The notes under the pieces are model-generated. The model made no database searches and was not told where the DNA came from. It saw only the letters and a program-made list of their open reading frames with translations. The translations under genes were made by a program, and so were the position numbers. This document shows, one piece after another, positions 51,320 to 62,547 of a stretch of DNA of 64,000 bases. Each line of letters starts with the position of its first letter. Position 1 is the first letter of the stretch. Origin of the DNA: Auanema rhodensis (Eukaryota > Nematoda > Chromadorea > Rhabditida > Rhabditidae); contig OZ059894.1 in NCBI GenBank assembly GCA_964057225.1, positions 2,232,001 through 2,296,000 of the forward strand, in the 5' to 3' direction.

Positions 51320-54300
51320 ATTCAACGAAAAAATTAATTCTTCAGGGTGAAAATCGAGGATATAAGTGTGAACTTATATCAGTTGATATCTCGGTGCATT
51401 TTTAAGCTAGCGCAAATCTGATAACACAGATCGACGCAGCTTAAAAATCCGCATCGAATGCACTATACTACATTGAGGAACGCTTAATACAAGAATTAGT
51501 TATGATCGTTTGAAAAATAATGCATTAGTGTATGTTGAGTTTCCATGTACACTCAACATAGCTTCCAAAAACATTTTGACAAAAATTTTTTCGAAAAATT
51601 TCAAAATAATTTAGCGAAAAGTAGATGTTTTTAGATTCCTTTTTCAAGGCAAAGACGATGGACATTGTTATTCAACGAAAAAATTAATTCTTCAGGGTGA
51701 AAATCGAGGATATAAGTGTGAACTTATATCAGTTGATATCTCGGTGCATTTTTAAGCTAGCGCAAATCTGATAACACAGATCGACGCAGCTTAAAAATCC
51801 GCATCGAATGCACTATACTACATTGAGGAACGCTTAATACAAAAATTAGTTATGATCGTTTGAAAAATAATGCATTAGTGTATGTTGAGTTTCCATGTAC
51901 ACTCAACATAGCTTCCAAAAACATTTTGACAAAAATTTTTTCGAAAAATTTCAAAATAATTTAGCAAGAAGTAGATGTTTTTAGATTCCTTTTTTCAAGA
52001 CAAAGACGATGGACAATGTTATTCAACGAAAAAATAATTTCTTCAGGGTGAAAATCGAGGATATAAGTGTGAACTTATATCAGTTGATATCTCGGTGCAT
52101 TTTTAAGCTAGCGCAAATCTGATAACACAGATCGACGCAGCTTAAATATCCGCATCGAATGCACTATACTACATTGAGGAACGCTTAATACAAGAATTAG
52201 TTATGATCGTTTGAAAAATAATGCATTAGTGTATGTTGAGTTTCCATGTACACTCAACATAGCTTCCAAAAACATTTTGACAAAAATTTTTTCGAAAAAT
52301 TTCAAAATAATTTAGCGAAAAGTAGATGTTTTTAGATTCCTTTTTCAAGGCAAAGACGATGGACAATGTCATTCAACGAAAAAATTAATTCTTCAGGGTG
52401 AAAATCGAGGATATAAGTGTGAACTTATATCAGTTGATATCTCGGTGCATTTTTAAGCTAGCGCAAATCTGATAACACAGATCGACGCAGCTTGAAAATC
52501 CGCATCGAATGCACTATAATAAATTGAGAAACGCTTAATACAAAAATTAGTTATGATCGTTTGAAAAATAATGCATTAGTGTATGTTGAGTTTCCATGTA
52601 CACTCAACATAGCTTCCAAAAACATTTTGACAAAAATTTTTTCGAAAAATTTCAGAATAATTTAGCAAAAAGTAGATGTTTTTAGATTTCTTTTCTCAAG
52701 GCAAAGACGATGGACAATGTTATTCAACGAAAAAATTAATTCTTCAGGGTGAAAATCGAGGATATAAGTGTGAACTTATATCAATTGATATCTCGGTGCA
52801 TTTTTAAGCTAGCGCAAATCTGATAACACAGATCGACGCAGCTTGAAAATCCGCATCGAATGCACTATACTACATTGAGAAACGCTTAATACAAAAATTA
52901 GTTATGATTGTTTGAAAAATGATGCATTAGTGTATGTTGAGTTTCCATGTACGCTCAACATTGCTTCCAAAAACATTTTGACAAAAATTTTTTCGAAAAA
53001 TTTCAAAATAATTTAGCAAAAAGTAGATGTTTTTAGATTTCTTTTCTCAAGGCAAAGACGATGGACAATGTTATTCAACGAAAAAATTAATTCTTCAGGG
53101 TGAAAATCGAGGATATAAGTGTGAACTTATATCAATTGATATCTCGGTGCATTTTTAAGCTAGCGCAAATCTGATAACACAGATCGACGCAGCTTAAAAA
53201 TCCGCATCGAATGCACTATACTACATTGAGAAACGCTCAATACAAAAATTAGTTATGATCGTTTGAAAAATGATGCATTAGTGTATGTTGAGTTTCCATG
53301 TACACTCAACATTGCTTCCAAAAACATTTTGACAAAAATTTTTTCGAAAAATTTCAAAATAATGTAGCAAAAAGTAGTTGTTTTTAGATTCCTTTTTTTA
53401 AGGCAAAGACGATGGACAATGTTATTCAACGAAAAAATTAATTCTTCAGGGTGAAAATCGAGGATATAAGTAAGAACATATATCAGTTGATATCTCGGTG
53501 CATTTTTAAGCTAGCGCAAATCTGATAACACAGACCGACGCAGCTTAAATATCCGCATCGAATGCACTATACTACATTGAGGAACGCTTAATACAAAAAT
53601 TAGTTATGATCGTTTGAAAAATAATGCATTAGTGTATGTTGAGTTTCCATGTACACTCAACATAGCTTCCAAAAACATTTTGACAAAAATTTTTTCGAAA
53701 AATTTCAAAATAATTTAGCAAGAAGTAGATGTTTTTAGATTCCTTTTTTCAAGACAAAGACGATGGACAATGTTATTCAACGAAAAAATAATTTCTTCAG
53801 GGTGAAAATCGAGGATATAAGTGTGAACTTATATCAGTTGATATCTCGGTGCATTTTTAAGCTAGCGCAAATCTGATAACACAGATCGACGCAGCTTAAA
53901 TATCCGCATCGAATGCACTATACTACATTGAGGAACGCTTAATACAAGAATTAGTTATGATCGTTTGAAAAATAATGCATTAGTGTATGTTGAGTTTCCA
54001 TGTACACTCAACATAGCTTCCAAAAACATTTTGACAAAAATTTTTTCGAAAAATTTCAAAATAATTTAGCGAAAAGTAGATGTTTTTAGATTCCTTTTTC
54101 AAGGCAAAGACGATGGACAATGTCATTCAACGAAAAAATTAATTCTTCAGGGTGAAAATCGAGGATATAAGTGTGAACTTATATCAGTTGATATCTCGGT
54201 GCATTTTTAAGCTAGCGCAAATCTGATAACACAGATCGACGCAGCTTGAAAATCCGCATCGAATGCACTATACTACATTGAGGAACGCTTAATACAAAAA

Positions 54301-55176
54301 TTAGTTATGATCGTTTGAAAAATAATGCATTAGTGTATGTTGAGTTTCCATGTACACTCAACATAGCTTCCAAAAACATTTTGACAAAAATTTTTTCGAA
54401 AAATTTCAAAATAATTTAGCAAGAAGTAGATGTTTTTAGATTCCTTTTTTCAAGGCAAAGACGATGGACAATGTTATTCAACGAAAAAATAATTTCTTCA
54501 GGGTGAAAATCGAGGATATAAGTGTGAACTTATATCAGTTGATATCTCGGTGCATTTTTAAGCTAGCGCAAATCTGATAACACAGATCGACGCAGCTTAA
54601 AAATCCGCATCGAATGCACTATACTACATTGAGGAACGCTTAATACAAGAATTAGTTATGATCGTTTGAAAAATAATGCATTAGTGTATGTTGAGTTTCC
54701 ATGTACACTCAACATAGCTTCCAAAAACATTTTGACAAAAATTTTTTCGAAAAATTTCAAAATAATTTAGCGAAAAGTAGATGTTTTTAGATTCCTTTTT
54801 CAAGGCAAAGACGATGGACAATGTTATTCAACGAAAAAATTAATTCTTCAGGGTGAAAATCGAGGATATAAGTGTGAACTTATATCAGTTGATATCTCGG
54901 TGCATTTTTAAGCTAGCGCAAATCTGATAACACAGATCGACGCAGCTTAAAAATCCGCATCGAATGCACTATACTACATTGAGGAACGCTTAATACAAAA
55001 ATTAGTTATGATCGTTTGAAAAATAATGCATTAGTGTATGTTGAGTTTCCATGTACACTCAACATAGCTTCCAAAAACATTTTGACAAAAATTTTTTCGA
55101 AAAATTTCAAAATAATTTAGCAAGAAGTAGATGTTTTTAGATTCCTTTTTTCAAGACAAAGACGATGGACAATGTT
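51320..55176. repeat. Monomers 147-157, dimer-based region
   Basis: A 701-bp dimer recurs: a 'gcaagaag' copy, often with 'aagacaaag', then an 'aaataatttcttc' copy with 'caagaattag', 'gcgaaaag' and the single-T deletion. Clear copies are 51670-52370, 53424-54124 (its first monomer starts as K1) and 54125-54825. The pair at 52371-53072 resembles the start of repeat F. The copy at 52371 has 'tataataaattg'. Confidence 0.7.
53424..53774. repeat. Chimeric monomer: K1 5' part joined to ordinary 3' part
   Basis: It starts with the K1 signature ('aagtaagaacatatatc', 'cagaccgacg') and then reads 'cttaaatatccgc', 'gaggaacg', 'aataatgc' and 'gcaagaag' like the copies at 51670 and 52021. The switch falls between about monomer positions 114 and 126, inside dyad 3. 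Confidence 0.8.
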
Positions 55177-58100
55177 ATTCAACGAAAAAATAATTTCTTC
55201 AGGGTGAAAATCGAGGATATAAGTGTGAACTTATATCAGTTGATATCTCGGTGCATTTTTAAGCTAGCGCAAATCTGATAACACAGATCGACGCAGCTTA
55301 AATATCCGCATCGAATGCACTATACTACATTGAGAAACGCTTAATACAAGAATTAGTTATGATCGTTTGAAAAATGATGCATTAGTGTATGTTGAGTTTC
55401 CATGTACACTCAACATTGCTTCCAAAAACATTTTGACAAAAATTTTTTCGAAAAATTTCAAAATAATGTAGCAAAAAGTAGTTGTTTTTAGATTCCTTTT
55501 TCTAAGGCAAAGACGATGGACAATGTTATTCAACGAAAAAATTAATTCTTCAGGGTGAAAATCGAGGATATAAGTAAGAACATATATCAGTTGATATCTC
55601 GGTGCATTTTTAAGCTAGCGCAAATCTGATAACACAGACCGACGCAGCTTAAAAATCCGCATCGAATGCACTATTCTACATTGAGAAACGCTCAATACAA
55701 AAATTAGTTATGATCGTTTGAAAAATGATGCATTAGTGTATGTTGAGTTTCCATGTACAATCAACATTGCTTCCAAAAACATTTTGACAAAAATTTTTTC
55801 GAAAAATTTCAAAATAATTTAGCAAAAAGTAGATGTTTTCAGATTTTTTTTTTCAAGGCAAAGACGATGGACAATGTTATTCAACGAAAAAATTAATTCT
55901 TCAGGGTGAAAATCGAGGATATAAGTGTGAACTTATATCAGTTGATATCTCGGTGCATTTTTAAGCTAGCGCAAATCTGATAACACAGATCGACGCAGCT
56001 TAAAAATCCGCATCGAATGCACTATACTACATTGAAAAACGCTTAATAAAAAAATTAGTTATGATGGTTTGAAAAATGATGCATTAGTGTATATTGAGTT
56101 TCCATGTACACTCAACATTGCTTCCAAAAACATTTTGACAAAAATTTTTTCGAAAAATTTCAGAATAATTTAGCAAAAAGTAGATGTTTTTAGATTCCTT
56201 TTTTCAAGGCAAAGACGATGGACATTGTTATTCAACGAAAAAATTAATTCTTCAGGGTGAAAATCGAGGATATAAGTAAGAACATATATCAGTTGATATC
56301 TCGGTGCATTTTTAAGCTAGCGCAAATCTGATAACACAGATCGACGCAGCTTAAAAATCCGCATCAAATGCACTATACTACATTGAGAAACGTTCAATAC
56401 AAAAATTAGTTATGATCGTTTGAAAAATGATGAATTAGTGTATGTTGAGTTTCCATGTACACTCAACATTGCTTCCAAAAACATTTTGACAAAAATTTTT
56501 TCGAGAAATTTCAAAATAATTTAGCAAAAAGTAAATGTTTTTAGATTCCTTTTTTCAAGGCGAAGACGATGGACATTGTTATTCAACGAAGAAATTAATT
56601 CTTCAGGGTGAAAATCGAGGATATAAGTGTGAACTTATATCAGTTGATATCTCGGTGCATTTTTAAGCTAGCGCAAATCTGATAACACAGATCGACGCAG
56701 CTTAAAAATCCGCATCGAATGCACTATACTACATTGAGAAACGCTTAATACAAAAATTAGTTATGATCGTTTGAAAAATGATGCATTAGTGTATGTTGAG
56801 TTTCCATGTACACTCAACATATCTTCCAAAAACATTTTGACAAAAATTTTTTCGAAAAATTTCAGAATAATTTAGCAAAAAGTAGATGTTTTTAGATTTC
56901 TTTTCTCAAGGCAAAGACGATGGACAATGTTATTCAACGAAAAAATTAATACTTCAGGGTGAAAATCGAGGATATAAGTGTGAACTTATATCAGTTGATA
57001 TCTCGGTGCATTTTTAAGCTAGCGCAAATCTGATAACACAGATCGACGCAGCTTAAAAATCCGCATCGAATGCACTATACTACATTGAGAAACGCTCAAT
57101 ACAAAATGTAGTTATGATCGTTTGAAAAATGATGCATTAGTGTATGTTGAGTTTCCATGTACACTCAACATTGCTTCCAAAAACATTTTGACAAAAATTT
57201 TTTCGAAAAATTTCAAAATAATTTAGCAAGAAGTAGATGTTTTTAGATTCCTTTTTTCAAGGCAAAGACGATGGACAATGTTATTCAACGAAAAAATAAT
57301 TTCTTCAGGGTGAAAATCGAGGATATAAGTGTGAACTTATATCAGTTGATATCTCGGTGCATTTTTAAGCTAGCGCAAATCTGATAACACAGATCGACGC
57401 AGCTTAAAAATCCGCATCGAATGCACTATACTACATTGAGGAACGCTTAATACAAAAATTAGTTATGATCGTTTGAAAAATAATGCATTAGTGTATGTTG
57501 AGTTTCCATGTACACTCAACATAGCTTCCAAAAACATTTTGACAAAAATTTTTTCGAAAAATTTCAAAATAATTTAGCGAAAAGTAGATGTTTTTAGATT
57601 CCTTTTTTCAAGGCAAAGACGATGGACATTGTTATTCAACGAAAAAATCAATTCTTCAGGGTGAAAATCGAGGATCTAAGTGTGAACTTATATCAGTTGA
57701 TATCTCGGTGCATTTTTAAGCTAGCGCAAATCTGATAACACAGATCGACGCAGCTTAAAAATCCGCATCGAATGCACTATACTACATTGAGGAACGCTTA
57801 ATACAAAAATTAGTTATGATCGTTTGAAAAATGATGCATTAGTGTATGTTGAGTTTCCATGTACACTCAACATAGCTTCCAAAAACATTTTGACAAAAAT
57901 TTTTTCGAGAAATTTCAAAATAATTTAGCAAAAAGTAGATGTTTTTAGATTCCTTTTTTCAAGGCGAAGACGATGGACATTGTTATTCAACGAAAAAATT
58001 ATTTCTTCAGGGTGAAAATCGAGGATATAAGTGTGAACTTATATCAGTTGATATCTCGGTGCATTTTTAAGCTAGCGCAAATCTGATAACACAGATCGAC

Positions 58101-58335
58101 GCAGCTTAAAAATCCGCATCGAATGCACTATACTACATTGAGGAACGCTTAATACAAAAATTAGTTATGATCGTTTGAAAAATAATGCATTAGTGTATGT
58201 TGAGTTTCCATGTACACTCAACATAGCTTCCAAAAACATTTTGACAAAAATTTTTTCGAAAAATTTCAAAATAATTTAGCAAGAAGTAGATGTTTTTAGA
58301 TTCCTTTTTTCAAGACAAAGACGATGGACAATGTT
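55177..58335. repeat. Nine-monomer higher-order repeat G, copy 1 (3159 bp)
   Basis: The order is: 'aaatatccgc/gtagttg'; K1; 'gaaaaacgct/atgatggtttg/tatattgag'; K2; 'acgaagaaatt/catatcttcc'; 'attaatacttc/aaaatgtag'; 'aaataatttcttc/gcgaaaag'; 'gatctaag/cgagaaa/ggcgaag'; and 'attatttcttc'. The last copy (57985) continues with 'gcaagaag' and 'aagacaaag', as 54826 does. Confidence 0.85.
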
Positions 58336-61300
58336 ATTCAACGAAAAAATAATTTCTTCAGGGTGAAAATCGAGGATATAAGTGTGAACTTATATCAGTT
58401 GATATCTCGGTGCATTTTTAAGCTAGCGCAAATCTGATAACACAGATCGACGCAGCTTAAATATCCGCATCGAATGCACTATACTACATTGAGAAACGCT
58501 TAATACAAGAATTAGTTATGATCGTTTGAAAAATGATGCATTAGTGTATGTTGAGTTTCCATGTACACTCAACATTGCTTCCAAAAACATTTTGACAAAA
58601 ATTTTTTCGAAAAATTTCAAAATAATGTAGCAAAAAGTAGTTGTTTTTAGATTCCTTTTTCTAAGGCAAAGACGATGGACAATGTTATTCAACGAAAAAA
58701 TTAATTCTTCAGGGTGAAAATCGAGGATATAAGTAAGAACATATATCAGTTGATATCTCGGTGCATTTTTAAGCTAGCGCAAATCTGATAACACAGACCG
58801 ACGCAGCTTAAAAATCCGCATCGAATGCACTATTCTACATTGAGAAACGCTCAATACAAAAATTAGTTATGATCGTTTGAAAAATGATGCATTAGTGTAT
58901 GTTGAGTTTCCATGTACAATCAACATTGCTTCCAAAAACATTTTGACAAAAATTTTTTCGAAAAATTTCAAAATAATTTAGCAAAAAGTAGATGTTTTCA
59001 GATTTTTTTTTTCAAGGCAAAGACGATGGACAATGTTATTCAACGAAAAAATTAATTCTTCAGGGTGAAAATCGAGGATATAAGTGTGAACTTATATCAG
59101 TTGATATCTCGGTGCATTTTTAAGCTAGCGCAAATCTGATAACACAGATCGACGCAGCTTAAAAATCCGCATCGAATGCACTATACTACATTGAAAAACG
59201 CTTAATAAAAAAATTAGTTATGATGGTTTGAAAAATGATGCATTAGTGTATATTGAGTTTCCATGTACACTCAACATTGCTTCCAAAAACATTTTGACAA
59301 AAATTTTTTCGAAAAATTTCAGAATAATTTAGCAAAAAGTAGATGTTTTTAGATTCCTTTTTTCAAGGCAAAGACGATGGACATTGTTATTCAACGAAAA
59401 AATTAATTCTTCAGGGTGAAAATCGAGGATATAAGTAAGAACATATATCAGTTGATATCTCGGTGCATTTTTAAGCTAGCGCAAATCTGATAACACAGAT
59501 CGACGCAGCTTAAAAATCCGCATCAAATGCACTATACTACATTGAGAAACGTTCAATACAAAAATTAGTTATGATCGTTTGAAAAATGATGAATTAGTGT
59601 ATGTTGAGTTTCCATGTACACTCAACATTGCTTCCAAAAACATTTTGACAAAAATTTTTTCGAGAAATTTCAAAATAATTTAGCAAAAAGTAGATGTTTT
59701 TAGATTCCTTTTTTCAAGGCGAAGACGATGGACATTGTTATTCAACGAAGAAATTAATTCTTCAGGGTGAAAATCGAGGATATAAGTGTGAACTTATATC
59801 AGTTGATATCTCGGTGCATTTTTAAGCTAGCGCAAATCTGATAACACAGATCGACGCAGCTTAAAAATCCGCATCGAATGCACTATACTACATTGAGAAA
59901 CGCTTAATACAAAAATTAGTTATGATCGTTTGAAAAATGATGCATTAGTGTATGTTGAGTTTCCATGTACACTCAACATATCTTCCAAAAACATTTTGAC
60001 AAAAATTTTTTCGAAAAATTTCAGAATAATTTAGCAAAAAGTAGATGTTTTTAGATTTCTTTTCTCAAGGCAAAGACGATGGACAATGTTATTCAACGAA
60101 AAAATTAATACTTCAGGGTGAAAATCGAGGATATAAGTGTGAACTTATATCAGTTGATATCTCGGTGCATTTTTAAGCTAGCGCAAATCTGATAACACAG
60201 ATCGACGCAGCTTAAAAATCCGCATCGAATGCACTATACTACATTGAGAAACGCTCAATACAAAATGTAGTTATGATCGTTTGAAAAATGATGCATTAGT
60301 GTATGTTGAGTTTCCATGTACACTCAACATTGCTTCCAAAAACATTTTGACAAAAATTTTTTCGAAAAATTTCAAAATAATTTAGCAAGAAGTAGATGTT
60401 TTTAGATTCCTTTTTTCAAGGCAAAGACGATGGACAATGTTATTCAACGAAAAAATAATTTCTTCAGGGTGAAAATCGAGGATATAAGTGTGAACTTATA
60501 TCAGTTGATATCTCGGTGCATTTTTAAGCTAGCGCAAATCTGATAACACAGATCGACGCAGCTTAAAAATCCGCATCGAATGCACTATACTACATTGAGG
60601 AACGCTTAATACAAAAATTAGTTATGATCGTTTGAAAAATAATGCATTAGTGTATGTTGAGTTTCCATGTACACTCAACATAGCTTCCAAAAACATTTTG
60701 ACAAAAATTTTTTCGAAAAATTTCAAAATAATTTAGCGAAAAGTAGATGTTTTTAGATTCCTTTTTTCAAGGCAAAGACGATGGACATTGTTATTCAACG
60801 AAAAAATCAATTCTTCAGGGTGAAAATCGAGGATCTAAGTGTGAACTTATATCAGTTGATATCTCGGTGCATTTTTAAGCTAGCGCAAATCTGATAACAC
60901 AGATCGACGCAGCTTAAAAATCCGCATCGAATGCACTATACTACATTGAGGAACGCTTAATACAAAAATTAGTTATGATCGTTTGAAAAATGATGCATTA
61001 GTGTATGTTGAGTTTCCATGTACACTCAACATAGCTTCCAAAAACATTTTGACAAAAATTTTTTCGAGAAATTTCAAAATAATTTAGCAAAAAGTAGATG
61101 TTTTTAGATTCCTTTTTTCAAGGCGAAGACGATGGACATTGTTATTCAACGAAAAAATTATTTCTTCAGGGTGAAAATCGAGGATATAAGTGTGAACTTA
61201 TATCAGTTGATATCTCGGTGCATTTTTAAGCTAGCGCAAATCTGATAACACAGATCGACGCAGCTTAAAAATCCGCATCGAATGCACTATACTACATTGA

Positions 61301-61494
61301 GAAACGCTTAATACAAAAATTAGTTATGATCGTTTGAAAAATGATGCATTAGTGTATGTTGAGTTTCCATGTACACTCAACATATCTTCCAAAAACATTT
61401 TGACAAAAACTTTTTCGAAAAATTTCAGAATAATTTAGCAAAAAGTAGATGTTTTTAGATTTCTTTTCTCAAGGCAAAGACGATGGACAATGTT
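58336..61494. repeat. Nine-monomer higher-order repeat G, copy 2 (3159 bp)
   Basis: It repeats copy 1 in order with almost no difference; I noticed 'gtaaatg' in copy 1 where copy 2 has 'gtagatg' in the K2 monomer. Only the last monomer (61144) departs. It starts with 'attatttcttc' but then becomes the 'catatcttcc' type, so the duplication ends inside it. Confidence 0.85.
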
Positions 61495-62547
61495 ATTCAA
61501 CGAAAAAATTAATTCTTCAGGGTGAAAATCGAGGATATAAGTAAGAACATATATCAGTTGATATCTCGGTGCATTTTTAAGCTAGCGCAAATCTGATAAC
61601 ACAGATCGACGCAGCTTAAAAATCCGCATCAAATGCACTATACTACATTGAGAAACGTTCAATACAAAAATTAGTTATGATCGTTTGAAAAATGATGAAT
61701 TAGTGTATGTTGAGTTTCCATGTACACTCAACATTGCTTCCAAAAACATTTTGACAAAAATTTTTTCGAGAAATTTCAAAATAATTTAGCAAAAAGTAGA
61801 TGTTTTTAGATTCCTTTTTTCAAGGCGAAGACGGTGGACATTGTTATTCAACGAAAAAATTAATTCTTCAGGGTGAAAATCGAGGATATAAGTGTGAACT
61901 TATATCAGTTGATATCTCGGTGCATTTTTAAGCTAGCGCAAATCTGATAACACAGATCGACGCAGCTTAAAAATCCGCATCGAATGCACTATACTACATT
62001 GAGAAACGCTTAATACAAAAATTAGTTATGATCGTTTGAAAAATGATGCATTAGTGTATGTTGAGTTTCCATGTACACTCAACATATCTTCCAAAAACAT
62101 TTTGACAAAAATTTTTTCGAAAAATTTCAGAATAATTTAGCAAAAAGTAGATGTTTTTAGATTTCTTTTCTCAAGGCAAAGACGATGGACAATGTTATTC
62201 AACGAAAAAATTAATTCTTCAGGGTGAAAATCGAGGATATAAGTAAGAACATATATCAGTTGATATCTCGGTGCATTTTTAAGCTAGCGCAAATCTGATA
62301 ACACAGATCGACGCAGCTTAAAAATCCGCATCAAATGCACTATACTACATTGAGAAACGTTCAATACAAAAATTAGTTATGATCGTTTGAAAAATGATGA
62401 ATTAGTGTATGTTGAGTTTCCATGTACACTCAACATTGCTTCCAAAAACATTTTGACAAAAATTTTTTCGAGAAATTTCAAAATAATTTAGCAAAAAGTA
62501 GATGTTTTTAGATTCCTTTTTTCAAGGCGAAGACGATGGACATTGTT
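61144..62547. repeat. Tandem dimer duplication, 702-bp unit: 'catatcttcc' copy plus K2
   Basis: The copies at 61144 and 61846 are both 'gagaaacgctt', 'catatcttcc' and 'cagaataat' types, and each is followed by a K2 monomer (61495, 62197). Private changes are 'acaaaaacttttt' in the first and 'gacggtgg' in the first K2. Confidence 0.75.
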
